The notes beneath the pieces were generated by a model. The model had not been told where the DNA came from and did no database searches. It saw only the letters and a program-made list of their open reading frames with translations. Below, piece after piece: positions 8,056 to 16,061 of a stretch of DNA of 64,000 nucleotides. The position numbers were made by a program, and so were the translations under genes. Each line of letters starts with the position of its first letter. The stretch's first letter is position 1. Origin of the DNA: JACPPO01 sp965262505 (lineage in GTDB: Bacteria > Acidobacteriota > Vicinamibacteria > Vicinamibacterales > UBA2999); contig CBDHFM010000030.1 of NCBI GenBank assembly GCA_965262505.1, forward strand, positions 4,278,001 through 4,342,000, given 5' to 3'.

Positions 8056-9314
8056 AAGCCGTCCTGGACCACGTCGGGATCGCCGTGGAGGACCTCGACC
8101 AGGCGCTCGCGTTCTATCGCGACGCGCTCGGTCTGGAGATCGAGGCTCCGAAAGACGTAGGGTCGCAGCATGTACGGACGCGCGTCATTCCGACGGGCCA
8201 AAGCGCGCTGGAGCTGCTCGAGGCCACTGCACCGGATTCGCCCATCGCCAGGTACCTGGAGAAGCGCGGGCCAGGCATCCATCACATCACGCTCCGCGTG
8301 GACGACATTCGCGGAACGCTCGACCACATGCGATCGCGTGGGGTCCGGCTGATCGACGAGGAGCCGCGGCCGGGCGCGGAGTCCTCACTGATCGCGTTCA
8401 TCCATCCGTCGGCTGCGCATGGCGTGCTGGTAGAGCTGAAGCAGCCCGCACGACCTCGATCCGCGCTTGCGTCGCAGCGGATGGCCTTGGGCAATCTCGA
8501 ACTCGTGAGCGTGCACGATGGGCTGTTCGGGCTCGACGGCGGAGCGATGTTCGGCGTTGTACCCCGACCGCTCTGGGAGGCGCAGGCGCCACCCGACACC
8601 CGCAACCGCATTCTGCTGGGCATGCGGCCGCTGGTTGTCGAGGCCGACTGGGGCCGCATGATCATCGACTGCGGGGCGGGCGATAAGATGGACGCCAAGC
8701 ACCGCGACATCTATGCGCTCGATCGGGCACGCCACCTCGATCACGCGCTCGCCGACGCTGGTCTTGGCGCCGATGCGATCGATCTCGCGCTGGCGACACA
8801 CCTGCACTTCGACCACTTCGGCGGCGCGACGGCGCGCATCGATGGTGGGCTGGTGCCGCGGTTCCCGCGGGCCCGCTACTTCATCCGTGCAGCCGAATGG
8901 GAGGAGGCGACGCACCCGCACGAGCGCAGTCGCGCCAGCTACCTGCCGGATGATTTCGTACCGCTCAAGGATGCAGGGGTCGTGGACCTGTATCACGAAG
9001 ATCGAGCGATCAGGCCGGGCGTGCGCGTCGTTCGTACTGGCGGCCACTGCCCGCAGCATCAGATCGTCTTCATCGAGTCTGCCGGTAAGACCGCCGTCTT
9101 CACTGCCGATCTGATCCCGACGACTGCGCACATCCGCGACGCCTGGATCATGGGCTACGATCTCTTTCCTCTGGACACGCTTGCCTTCAAGAAGCGCTTT
9201 ATCCGTGAGGCCATCGATCGGGAGCACCTGATCTTCTTCGAGCACGATCCGCTCGTCGCGGCGGGGTACATTCGAGAAACACACGGGCGACGCTACGTGG
9301 AGCAGGTGTTGTAG
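8052..9314 (+). CDS. Fused methylmalonyl-CoA epimerase and metallo-beta-lactamase-fold hydrolase
   Basis: A single 420-residue frame with two enzymes. Residues 1-132 are a glyoxalase-fold methylmalonyl-CoA epimerase: DHVGIAVEDLDQAL with His7, GIHHITLRVDD with His78, and HGVLVELKQ with Glu128, the expected metal ligands. After a short linker (about 133-145), residues 146-420 are an MBL-fold hydrolase: HLHFDH at 250-255, GGHCPQH with His332, TADLIPT with Asp352 and FFEHDP with His398. Free-standing epimerases are about 135 residues. There is no stop between the halves, although ATG at 8481 (Met144) could start the hydrolase alone. The meaB overlap argues for propionate/methylmalonyl metabolism; the substrate of the second domain is unknown, with a thioester or lactone possible. 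Confidence 0.9.
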   Translation: MKAVLDHVGIAVEDLDQALAFYRDALGLEIEAPKDVGSQHVRTRVIPTGQSALELLEATAPDSPIARYLEKRGPGIHHITLRVDDIRGTLDHMRSRGVRLIDEEPRPGAESSLIAFIHPSAAHGVLVELKQPARPRSALASQRMALGNLELVSVHDGLFGLDGGAMFGVVPRPLWEAQAPPDTRNRILLGMRPLVVEADWGRMIIDCGAGDKMDAKHRDIYALDRARHLDHALADAGLGADAIDLALATHLHFDHFGGATARIDGGLVPRFPRARYFIRAAEWEEATHPHERSRASYLPDDFVPLKDAGVVDLYHEDRAIRPGVRVVRTGGHCPQHQIVFIESAGKTAVFTADLIPTTAHIRDAWIMGYDLFPLDTLAFKKRFIREAIDREHLIFFEHDPLVAAGYIRETHGRRYVEQVL

Positions 9315-9358
9315 AATCGTAGGTCCACAATCTCGAAGCACGAATCCTAAGGGCACAC

Positions 9359-10231
9359 ATGGACAAGGTTCAAATAGGCATCATCGGTGGCAGCGGCCTG
9401 TACGACATGGCTGGCGTGACCGATCGCGAGGAAGTGAAGCTGACGACGCCGTTCGGTGAGTCGTCGGGCCCGTATCTGCTGGGGACGTTGCGCGGCCGGC
9501 GCGTGGCGTTCCTGGCGCGGCACGGCGCCGGACATCGCATCCCGCCGTCGGAGATCAACTTCCGCGCCAACATCTTCGGCATGAAGCTGCTCGGCGTCGA
9601 GTACGTCTTGTCGGCCAGCGCTGTCGGAAGCTTGAAGGAAGAATACAAGCCGCTCGATATCGTCATTCCCGATCAGTTCTTCGATCGTACCAAGGGGCGG
9701 CCGAGCACGTTCTTCGGCCGCGGGCTGGCCGGGCACGTCGGATTCGCGCATCCGTTCTGCCGCGTGCTCAGCGGGCTCGCCTGCGAAAGCGGCCGGCAGG
9801 CTGGAGCGACCGTGCATGACGGCGGCACCTACGTCTGCATGGAAGGCCCGCAGTTCTCGACGCTTGCCGAGTCCAAGCTCTATCGTTCGTGGGGCATGGA
9901 CATCATCGGCATGACGAACCTGCAGGAGGCCAAGCTCGCCCGGGAAGCCGAGATCTGCTACGCGACCATCGCGCTCGTGACCGATTACGACTGCTGGCAT
10001 CCCGACCATGACTCGGTCACCGTGGACATGGTCATGTCCACCCTGACGCAGAACGCCACGATGGCGCAGGAGATTATTGCTGGCGCCGTGGCGCAGCTGC
10101 CGTATACGCGCACGTGCGAGTGCGCCTCGGCCCTCAAGTACGCGCTGGTGACGAGACCCGATGCGATGTCCGATCAGGCGAAGAAGGACCTGGCGCCGAT
10201 TATCGGCAAGTACCTGGCGGCGACGAAGTGA
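9359..10231 (+). CDS. mtnP: S-methyl-5'-thioadenosine phosphorylase
   Basis: Phosphorolyses methylthioadenosine to adenine and methylthioribose-1-phosphate in methionine salvage. Family II purine nucleoside phosphorylase features are visible: IGIIGGSGLYDM at the N-terminus, ARHGAGHRIPPSEINFRAN phosphate-site region, VVIPDQFFDRT-like segment (IVIPDQFFDRTKGRPSTFF), YVCMEGPQFST and TDYDCWH. Length is 290 residues, as usual. The PfkB kinase follows after 5 bases, making an adenosine/nucleoside salvage pair likely. Related purine nucleoside phosphorylases share these motifs, so guanosine or inosine use cannot be fully excluded. Confidence 0.93.
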   Translation: MDKVQIGIIGGSGLYDMAGVTDREEVKLTTPFGESSGPYLLGTLRGRRVAFLARHGAGHRIPPSEINFRANIFGMKLLGVEYVLSASAVGSLKEEYKPLDIVIPDQFFDRTKGRPSTFFGRGLAGHVGFAHPFCRVLSGLACESGRQAGATVHDGGTYVCMEGPQFSTLAESKLYRSWGMDIIGMTNLQEAKLAREAEICYATIALVTDYDCWHPDHDSVTVDMVMSTLTQNATMAQEIIAGAVAQLPYTRTCECASALKYALVTRPDAMSDQAKKDLAPIIGKYLAATK

Positions 10232-10236
10232 CGGCG

Positions 10237-11172
10237 ATGAAGCTCATCGTCACCGGTTCCATTGCTTACGACTACCTGATGTCGTTTCCGGGGAAGTTCA
10301 CCGAGCACTTCCTCCCTGAACACATGCAGCGCGTCAGCCTCAGCTTTCTCGTCGATTCCATGGACAAGCGGCGGGGCGGCTGCGCGCCCAATATCGCCTA
10401 TACACTGGCGCTGCTCGGTGAGCGGCCGTATCTCATGGGCGCCGCCGGCCAGGATTTCGGAGAGTACCGGCAGTGGCTGGATGCGGCCGGCGTCGATACG
10501 TCGCTCGTGACGCAGGTGCCGGACAAATTCACCGCATCGTTTTTCTGCAGTACGGACACGGAGAACAATCAGATCGCATCCTTTTATACGGGCGCGATGG
10601 CCCATGCGGCGGAGCTGTCGTTTCGCACGATCGACGGACCCGGTCTCGCGATCGTGTCACCAAACGACCCGGCCGCCATGATCCAGTACGCCGAGGAGTG
10701 CCGGACGCTGAAGATCCCCTACATCTTCGATCCCGGGCAGCAGTGCGCGCGGATGTCCGGGTCCGAGCTTCAGGACGGCCTCGTCGGCGCGCGGATTCTC
10801 ATCTGCAACGATTACGAGTTCGAATTGATTCGCGAGAAGACCGCTATGGGCGAAACGGAGGTGCTGGCGGTCACCGACGCACTGGTCGTGACGCGCGGCG
10901 AGGAGGGCTCCTCGATCTACAAGGGCGGCAGTCGCGTCGATGTGAAGGCCGTACCACCCCACCGCATCGTCGATCCCACCGGCGTTGGGGATGCGTTTCG
11001 CGGCGGGTTTCTGAAAGGGATGGCGGCCGACGCGCCGTACCAGACATGCGCGCAACTCGGCAGCGTTGCCGCCACCTACGCGCTGGAGCATCTGGGCGGT
11101 CAGAGCCACGCATACACGCCCGGAGAGTTCAAGGCGCGGTATGAAGAGCACTTCGGCCCGCTTCCGGTCTGA
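10237..11172 (+). CDS. PfkB-family carbohydrate kinase, adenosine-kinase-like
   Basis: Ribokinase-fold sugar/nucleoside kinase of about 311 residues. The N-terminus MKLIVTGSIAYDYLM and the segment RRGGCAPNIAYTLALLG are PfkB motif 1. The anion hole and catalytic base are in DPTGVGDAFRGGFLKG, where the Asp of GVGD is catalytic. The arrangement (small lid, KRRGG-type motif) resembles bacterial adenosine kinases, and the location directly after mtnP fits, but substrate choice cannot be read from sequence with certainty. A GTG at 10228 overlapping the mtnP stop is an alternative start; ATG at 10237 gives the usual N-terminus. Confidence 0.85.
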   Translation: MKLIVTGSIAYDYLMSFPGKFTEHFLPEHMQRVSLSFLVDSMDKRRGGCAPNIAYTLALLGERPYLMGAAGQDFGEYRQWLDAAGVDTSLVTQVPDKFTASFFCSTDTENNQIASFYTGAMAHAAELSFRTIDGPGLAIVSPNDPAAMIQYAEECRTLKIPYIFDPGQQCARMSGSELQDGLVGARILICNDYEFELIREKTAMGETEVLAVTDALVVTRGEEGSSIYKGGSRVDVKAVPPHRIVDPTGVGDAFRGGFLKGMAADAPYQTCAQLGSVAATYALEHLGGQSHAYTPGEFKARYEEHFGPLPV

Positions 11173-11212
11173 TTCAGGAGACGCCGACGTGCAGGCGTGA
11201 GGAGCACGCACG

Positions 11213-11404
11213 ATGAATGATCTCGCTGAAACGGCAGGGTTGTGCGGAACATGCGATCACGCCCGACGGGTCGAGTCGGCGAGAGGCTCGGTGTTTCTAC
11301 TGTGCCGGCTGTCCTTCGTCGATCCGCGTTTCGCGCGGTATCCCGCCCTCCCGGTGCTGCAGTGCGGCGGATTCAGCGGGACACTCCCGGCTACTTCCCG
11401 CTGA
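11213..11404 (+). CDS. Small four-cysteine protein
   Basis: 63-residue protein with cysteines at 11, 14, 31 and 51 in the pattern CGTCDHARRV...GSVFLLCRL...YPALPVLQCGGF. The spacing looks like a small zinc ribbon. I recall short proteins of this design (CxxCxHxR, GSxFxxCR, YPxLPVxxC) in acidobacterial and deltaproteobacterial genomes, but no function. It begins 40 bases after the kinase gene, preceded by a purine-rich GGAGACG/GTGAGGAG stretch, and points towards the convergent barrel gene. Confidence 0.7.
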   Translation: MNDLAETAGLCGTCDHARRVESARGSVFLLCRLSFVDPRFARYPALPVLQCGGFSGTLPATSR

Positions 11405-11443
11405 CCTTGCGCGTCCGGAAGCGCCCGGCCGAGCGCCTCTACG

Positions 11444-13849
11444 CTAGAACGACACACGCAGACCTATGTGAATCGCGCGCGGTGGCTGCGCCGCCGTGGG
11501 AGTCCGGTAGTCGGGTCCGGTCACGACCCACTCTTCCACTTCCTTGTCCATGTTGATCACGTTGTACCCATCGACCACCAGCGCCGCCCGTCCGCCCCCG
11601 GGCAGCGCCACGCCTTTCTGGACGCGGATATCCAGCGTGCCCGTGAACGTGAACCGCGATTTGCCGCTCCGAAACGCCCGAACGGCGTCGGGCCCTTGAT
11701 TCAGGCCGGGCACCACGACCATCCTCGAAAAGGGCTGCCCGTCCTGGTAACGCGCCACTACGCCGACGGACACGTCGTGCGGGAGCCTGTATGCGGTTGC
11801 GACCCTGAAGTTGTACTGGCGATCGGCGAACACGTTGCCGCGGGCGTTCGTCGCGGCGTTGGGGTCGGTGAGCAACTCGCCGACGATCCCCGCGTCGTTC
11901 TCCGCTGGCCCGAAGCCGCGACTGCCCGCAGCCGCATAGGTCCACCCCATAGTCCCGGAGGCTGCGAGGAACACTCGCGGCGTCGCGTGGTCGAAGGTAA
12001 GCGTGGCGCCTTTGACACTGGCCGGCCGCTGGTCGAGGTTCGACAGAAGGTAGCGGTCCATGCCGAAGGTGTCTGGGGCCCGATCGTAGATCGGCAACAA
12101 CTGATCGTCGACGGGATCGAAGTAACTCAGGCCTGGATCGGGGATGGGGAACACCTCGTAGCCGGACGCGGGCACGCCAACGTTGAGCAGGGCGACCTGG
12201 TGCGATCTACTCCTGGAGATGAGCGTGAAGCGCGTGCGCAGGAAACGTGGAGGCGTCACCTCGATCCCGACGACGAACTCCCGGGTGACAGGCCGCTGGA
12301 TCGCCGGGTCGATCGCGGTCAAGCTTCGGTTCGGACCACTGCCTGGACCGACACGCGCGACGAGAGGCCCTTCCCGGCTGCCGTCCCAGCGGTGCACGTC
12401 GGCGACCACCGCCGCCGGATCACCGTAGGCCAGTACGTCGGTGAGCAGCGAGTCGGCGGTGCGGGTCTCGGCGGCGTAGAGCGCCGCCCAGCCGAACTCC
12501 CAGCGGGCCGACAGACGCGGGAGCACGGTCGTCCAGGCGATACCCTGCGGGGCACCGCGAGCCATACCCGTCACGCGATCCACGCGCAACCCGCCCTTCA
12601 GGGTCAGCGTGTCCCAGAGCCGAACAGTGTCGGCCACGAAGGCGGCCAGCCCCATCCTGGTCCGGTGTGTTTCCGCACTCGCCGAGTAGGTCCACAGACG
12701 CGCAGGAATCCCTCCCACGAGTTCACCGACTGTCACGGCGGGTGCCGCGTCAGCGCGGGACGACACGCGACTCGCGTCAACGCCCGCCCAAATCGCATGC
12801 CGGGCGCCTGGCAGGTCTGCCACGATGCCGGTTGCCCGCCAGCCGACGGACCATCGTCGCTCCCGCCCTGCGGCCGGTGCGGCCAGCGGAGAAGGAGGAC
12901 CGTCCCGCAGCCGTTCGATCACCTGGAGTGTCGGGTCGCCGGCACGGAGATCCCATCCGCGCTCGGTGACCGCGCCGAAGACCCGCCACCCGACCCCCCG
13001 TTGCGACTCGCGCTGCCACGTCGACTGCAGGTGCGTCGATGCCTCGCGGCGGCTGGATCCGTCGGCTGCGGCAGGCACGCCATGGGCGCCCGGATAGCGC
13101 GTCACCTGCCTCCACCCGAGCGTTCGCACCTCATCGGCGCTGCTGGGCGTGAAGACCAGATGGGAAAAGATCGAATCGGACGCCTGCTCCGATGTCGAGG
13201 CGCTGCCCCTGTCGAACTGCGACGCGCGTGTCATCGACGCGGACACCAGGACTCCGGCTCGGCCGGCAGCGATCGGGCCGCCGACGGTCGCGGTGGCGTA
13301 GGTCCATCCGGCCGGCTGCGCGATCGGGGCCGCGAGCCGCCCGCTGTTCCCGACGAGCTGTTCCCCGGATCCCGCCCCTGCGCCGCTCGCTTGCCAACGA
13401 CTCGGCGGCCGCAGCGGTTCGAGCGCAATCAATAGCCCCGGACCGCTCACGTCCACCGGGAACACGCCTGACGTCACGGCTGCGCCCTGCCACGTGAGCG
13501 CCGGAGGGACAAACAGAGGACCGCCGCGGTCTGCGCTCGTGATGTCGATGCCGTCCACCAGAAACGTGGTCTGCGTCCAGGACGTGAGAAACACACCCAG
13601 CCGCGCCGGCTCAGCCAGGTTCACACTTCCCGAAAACCGATCACTGACGACCTCTGGCTGCGTGGTCTCGAGCAGCGAAAAGAGGTTGTCGGTTGATGGA
13701 AGGTCCCGGAGGGCGCGGAGGTCGAGCGTGGAGGTGAGCGGCCCGAGGTCGGGCGGGGACTGCTGCGCAGCCGCAGGGGCGGCCGCGGCGCCGAGCGCGA
13801 ACGCGAGCAATACGGAGGCTGGAGCCAAGCCGGCGTCGGAGCGAGTCAC
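11444..13849 (-). CDS. TonB-dependent-receptor-like outer-membrane protein
   Basis: 801-residue exported protein. The GTG start at 13849 overlaps the stop of the upstream glycosyltransferase (GTGA), and a signal peptide follows (LLAFALGAAAAPAAA). After it come a plug-like region (FLVDGIDITSADRGGP) and a long alternating sequence rich in aromatic and charged residues with turns, ending in AIHIGLRVSF with a terminal Phe, as in BAM-inserted barrels. No clear TonB box was found, and the plug looks reduced, so it may be a TonB-dependent-receptor relative rather than a canonical one. Coupling to a lipid-glucosyltransferase-like enzyme is curious. The longer upstream frame inside the glycosyltransferase was discarded. 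Confidence 0.75.
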   Translation of the reverse strand: MTRSDAGLAPASVLLAFALGAAAAPAAAQQSPPDLGPLTSTLDLRALRDLPSTDNLFSLLETTQPEVVSDRFSGSVNLAEPARLGVFLTSWTQTTFLVDGIDITSADRGGPLFVPPALTWQGAAVTSGVFPVDVSGPGLLIALEPLRPPSRWQASGAGAGSGEQLVGNSGRLAAPIAQPAGWTYATATVGGPIAAGRAGVLVSASMTRASQFDRGSASTSEQASDSIFSHLVFTPSSADEVRTLGWRQVTRYPGAHGVPAAADGSSRREASTHLQSTWQRESQRGVGWRVFGAVTERGWDLRAGDPTLQVIERLRDGPPSPLAAPAAGRERRWSVGWRATGIVADLPGARHAIWAGVDASRVSSRADAAPAVTVGELVGGIPARLWTYSASAETHRTRMGLAAFVADTVRLWDTLTLKGGLRVDRVTGMARGAPQGIAWTTVLPRLSARWEFGWAALYAAETRTADSLLTDVLAYGDPAAVVADVHRWDGSREGPLVARVGPGSGPNRSLTAIDPAIQRPVTREFVVGIEVTPPRFLRTRFTLISRSRSHQVALLNVGVPASGYEVFPIPDPGLSYFDPVDDQLLPIYDRAPDTFGMDRYLLSNLDQRPASVKGATLTFDHATPRVFLAASGTMGWTYAAAGSRGFGPAENDAGIVGELLTDPNAATNARGNVFADRQYNFRVATAYRLPHDVSVGVVARYQDGQPFSRMVVVPGLNQGPDAVRAFRSGKSRFTFTGTLDIRVQKGVALPGGGRAALVVDGYNVINMDKEVEEWVVTGPDYRTPTAAQPPRAIHIGLRVSF

Positions 13850-14601
13850 GAGCGACGTGAGGACCGTACCTGGTTGCCGTACACCCCGCGACGGCCGTTG
13901 GTCCTGATCGTCCAGAGGTCTCGAACCATGCGAACCGGATCGCGAAAGGCCGACACTTTTGAATCGTCGCGGTAGTGCCACTCGATTGGAACCTCCTGTA
14001 CCCTCAGTCCCTGACGCTGCGCCGTGAGCAGGACCTCGACGTCGAATGCCCATCCGGCGATCGTCGTCATCGGGAACACCGCTTCGACCGCCTGCGACGT
14101 AAAGAGCTTGAATCCACACTGCGTGTCGTTGATCCCAGGCAGAACCATCGCCTTGATGAGTGCGTTGAACACTCGTCCCATCGCGTGCCGGTAGGCGGGC
14201 TCACCGACGCGTCTGGAGCCGATGCTTTCACGACTGCCAATCGCGATGTCGCACTGTGCGGGGACCATCGCCAGGAAGCGCGGCAGTTCACCGACAGGCA
14301 TAGAGAGATCGGCATCACACATGAATCGCAGTTCGCCGGTTGCCGCCAGCAGCCCCGCCCTCACCGCCCATCCCTTTCCGCGGTGCGGCTCGCGCTGAAG
14401 AACGACCCGCGGGTCTCTTCTCGCGACCCGTTCAGCGATCGCCGCAGTCTCGTCGTCGGACCCGTCGTCGACTACGCGTATCTCGCAGTCAGGAACCAAG
14501 GTTGGAATGTACGCACACAGCTCCTCGAGCGTCTCGCCGATTCTCGCGGCTTCGTTGAAGGCCGGAAGGACCACTGAGAGACGGACGTGGCGAGCACTCA
14601 T
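13846..14601 (-). CDS. Family 2 glycosyltransferase, dolichyl/polyprenyl-phosphate type
   Basis: GT-A fold glycosyltransferase of 251 residues, resembling dolichyl-phosphate beta-glucosyltransferase (DPM/ALG5-like). Seen: SVVLPAFNEAARIGETL (nucleotide-sugar start), VVDDGSDDET, REPHRGKGWAVRAGL, the DAD metal motif in MCDADLSMP at 96-98, and NDTQCGFKLF. No C-terminal membrane pair is apparent. It would transfer a sugar from a nucleotide donor onto a lipid phosphate at the inner membrane. The stop overlaps the start of the downstream barrel gene. The IS element lies 258 bases upstream. Confidence 0.85.
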   Translation of the reverse strand: MSARHVRLSVVLPAFNEAARIGETLEELCAYIPTLVPDCEIRVVDDGSDDETAAIAERVARRDPRVVLQREPHRGKGWAVRAGLLAATGELRFMCDADLSMPVGELPRFLAMVPAQCDIAIGSRESIGSRRVGEPAYRHAMGRVFNALIKAMVLPGINDTQCGFKLFTSQAVEAVFPMTTIAGWAFDVEVLLTAQRQGLRVQEVPIEWHYRDDSKVSAFRDPVRMVRDLWTIRTNGRRGVYGNQVRSSRRS

Positions 14602-14885
14602 CGGCCCGTCCCGTCCGGGTAAAAAGCGCCATGGCGCAGCGGTCCTGCCAAACAGTTGAGCACTCTACCTCTTCGCGCCGCCTGAGACCATTCCTTCGCC
14701 CAGCGCGTCTAGGGATGGAGCCACTTCGAGAGAAGGACGTTAACGTACCATAAGGTGATGAGCACTCGGATCCAGCAGCTTCGACCATGATACGAATGCG
14801 GAAGCCTGGAGATTGTCGTACGTCGATTCCCTTGGCAACCAGTGGCGCCGCAGCGACGTCCCCCCGTCTTCAGTAGCACTTCGGT

Positions 14886-15734
14886 TTAGAGTCCGGCGGT
14901 GACTGTACTGCGTTCCGCGACCAGCCGCTTGGCGTACTGGGCGGGCGTGAGCCCGCCCAGTCCCTTCTTCGGCCGCTCCTCGTTGTACTCGCGTCGCCAG
15001 GCCTCGACGAGGACCTGGGTATGGACCAGACTCGTGAACCAGTGCTCGTTGAGGCACTCGTCGCGGAACCGGCCGTTGAACGATTCGATATAGGCGTTCT
15101 GATTCGGCTTGCCCGGCTCGATCAGGCGCAACGTGACGCCGTGCGTATGGGCCCATGTCAGCATGGCGCGCCCGCAGAACTCCTTCCCGTTGTCGGTGCG
15201 CAAGATACGCGGCAGGCCGCGCTTGAGCGCGAGTTGATCGAGCACGCGGGTGACCGGCAGCCCACCGAACGCGCGGGCCGGCACGATGGCCACCGCTTCG
15301 GTGGTCGCGTCATCGACGACGGTCAGGCACTTCACCACCCGTCCCTCGGCCGTGCGGTCGAAGACGAAGTCGGCAGACCAGACCTCGTTCGGCGCCTGGG
15401 GGCGTACCAGAGGCTGGCGGTCCGCCACCGGGATCTTCTTGCGTCGCCGCCGACGTACCTGCAGCCTAGCCTCGGTATACAGGCGCTCCACCCGCTTGTG
15501 GTTGACCCGTGTTCCCGCCTGCCGCAGCTTGAGGTAGATCATCCCGGCACCGTAGCGACGGTGCCGGTGCGCTAAGGTCACGATGCGGGCTCGCAACGCC
15601 GCGTTAGTATCCGGCGCCGGGGTGTATCGCAGCGACGAGGCACTCATGTGCACCAGCGCGAGCGCGCGCCGCTCGCTCACCCCCTGCGCGGTCATATCCC
15701 GCACCAGCACCCGTCGGGCTGGGGCGGTCACCAC
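14886..15734 (-). CDS. IS3-family transposase OrfB (DDE integrase domain)
   Basis: 282-residue catalytic half of the transposase. An HTH_21-like segment (ARIVTLAHRHRRYGAGMIYLKL) precedes the rve integrase core: VWSADFVFDRT gives the first Asp, ILRTDNGKEF the second, and YIESFNGRFRDECLNEHWF the Glu. Together they form the DD(35)E triad. The C-terminus has the usual YNEERPKKGLGGLTPAQYA. The frame begins upstream of a GTG at 15734 and overlaps orfA by 7 bases; it is most likely expressed as an OrfAB fusion by -1 frameshift. Confidence 0.95.
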   Translation of the reverse strand: MVTAPARRVLVRDMTAQGVSERRALALVHMSASSLRYTPAPDTNAALRARIVTLAHRHRRYGAGMIYLKLRQAGTRVNHKRVERLYTEARLQVRRRRRKKIPVADRQPLVRPQAPNEVWSADFVFDRTAEGRVVKCLTVVDDATTEAVAIVPARAFGGLPVTRVLDQLALKRGLPRILRTDNGKEFCGRAMLTWAHTHGVTLRLIEPGKPNQNAYIESFNGRFRDECLNEHWFTSLVHTQVLVEAWRREYNEERPKKGLGGLTPAQYAKRLVAERSTVTAGL

Positions 15735-15991
15735 TTTTTTCGCAACGCATCGCGCGTCACCTCGTTGTCCAGCACGGACTCGGCCAGCAGCTTCTTCAGC
15801 CGCGTATTCTCGGCAATCAGCTCCTTCAGGCGTTTCGCGTCCGAGACGGTCATCCCGCCGAACTTATTCCGCCAGAGGTAGTAACTGGCCTCCGAGAACC
15901 CGTGCCGGCGGCACAGGTCCTTCACCGGCAGGCCCGCTTCGGACTCCCGCAGGAACCCGATGATCTGCGCCTCGCTGAATCGTTGCTTCAC
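15728..15991 (-). CDS. IS3-family transposase OrfA (helix-turn-helix)
   Basis: 87-residue DNA-binding half of the transposase: KQRFSEAQIIGFLRESEAGL, then CRRHGFSEASYYLWRNKFGG, and a leucine-zipper-like C-terminus (LKELIAENTRLKKLLAESVL). This is the standard IS407-group OrfA. It ends in ALRKKW just after the slippery sequence used for fusion with OrfB. Confidence 0.95.
   Translation of the reverse strand: MKQRFSEAQIIGFLRESEAGLPVKDLCRRHGFSEASYYLWRNKFGGMTVSDAKRLKELIAENTRLKKLLAESVLDNEVTRDALRKKW
15734..15740 (-). other. Programmed -1 frameshift site (A6G) between orfA and orfB
   Basis: Read on the minus strand the heptamer is A AAA AAG, in the orfA phase immediately before TGG TGA. A -1 slip continues into GTG GTG ACC GCC, the orfB frame. 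This is the classic slippery motif of IS3 elements. Confidence 0.85.
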
Positions 15992-16061
15992 GTCCGATCT
16001 CCCTTCTCGTGAGCTCGGACTCTAAACCCGGGTGCTACTCAATTCGGGGGGGACGTCGGCA

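Larger units (their letters stand above)
14860..16052. mobile_element. Complete IS3-family insertion sequence (IS407-like), 1193 bp
   Basis: The element carries overlapping orfA and orfB on the minus strand. Its ends are imperfect inverted repeats of about 36-37 bp: the left end CCCCCCG...AGTAGCAC...GGTTTAGAGTCCG matches the reverse complement of the right end CCCCCCCG...AGTAGCACCCGGGTTTAGAGTCCG. Flanking ACGT at 14856-14859 and at 16053-16056 is a 4-bp target duplication, the size typical of the IS407 group. Both genes look intact, so the copy may be active and the insertion recent. It lies just upstream of the phosphodiesterase-like gene. Confidence 0.93.

Noticed and set aside
11468..13435. 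A 655-codon open frame on the plus strand opposite the TonB-receptor-like gene
   Set aside because: No recognisable domain and strongly biased composition; it is the antisense shadow of the GC-rich barrel gene on the minus strand, which has a signal peptide and terminal Phe.
14602..14859. Gap between the glycosyltransferase and the IS, with a short minus-strand frame ending in SKLLDPSAHHLMVR
   Set aside because: No start, no domain and no continuation on the other side of the IS in that frame; treated as non-coding upstream sequence.
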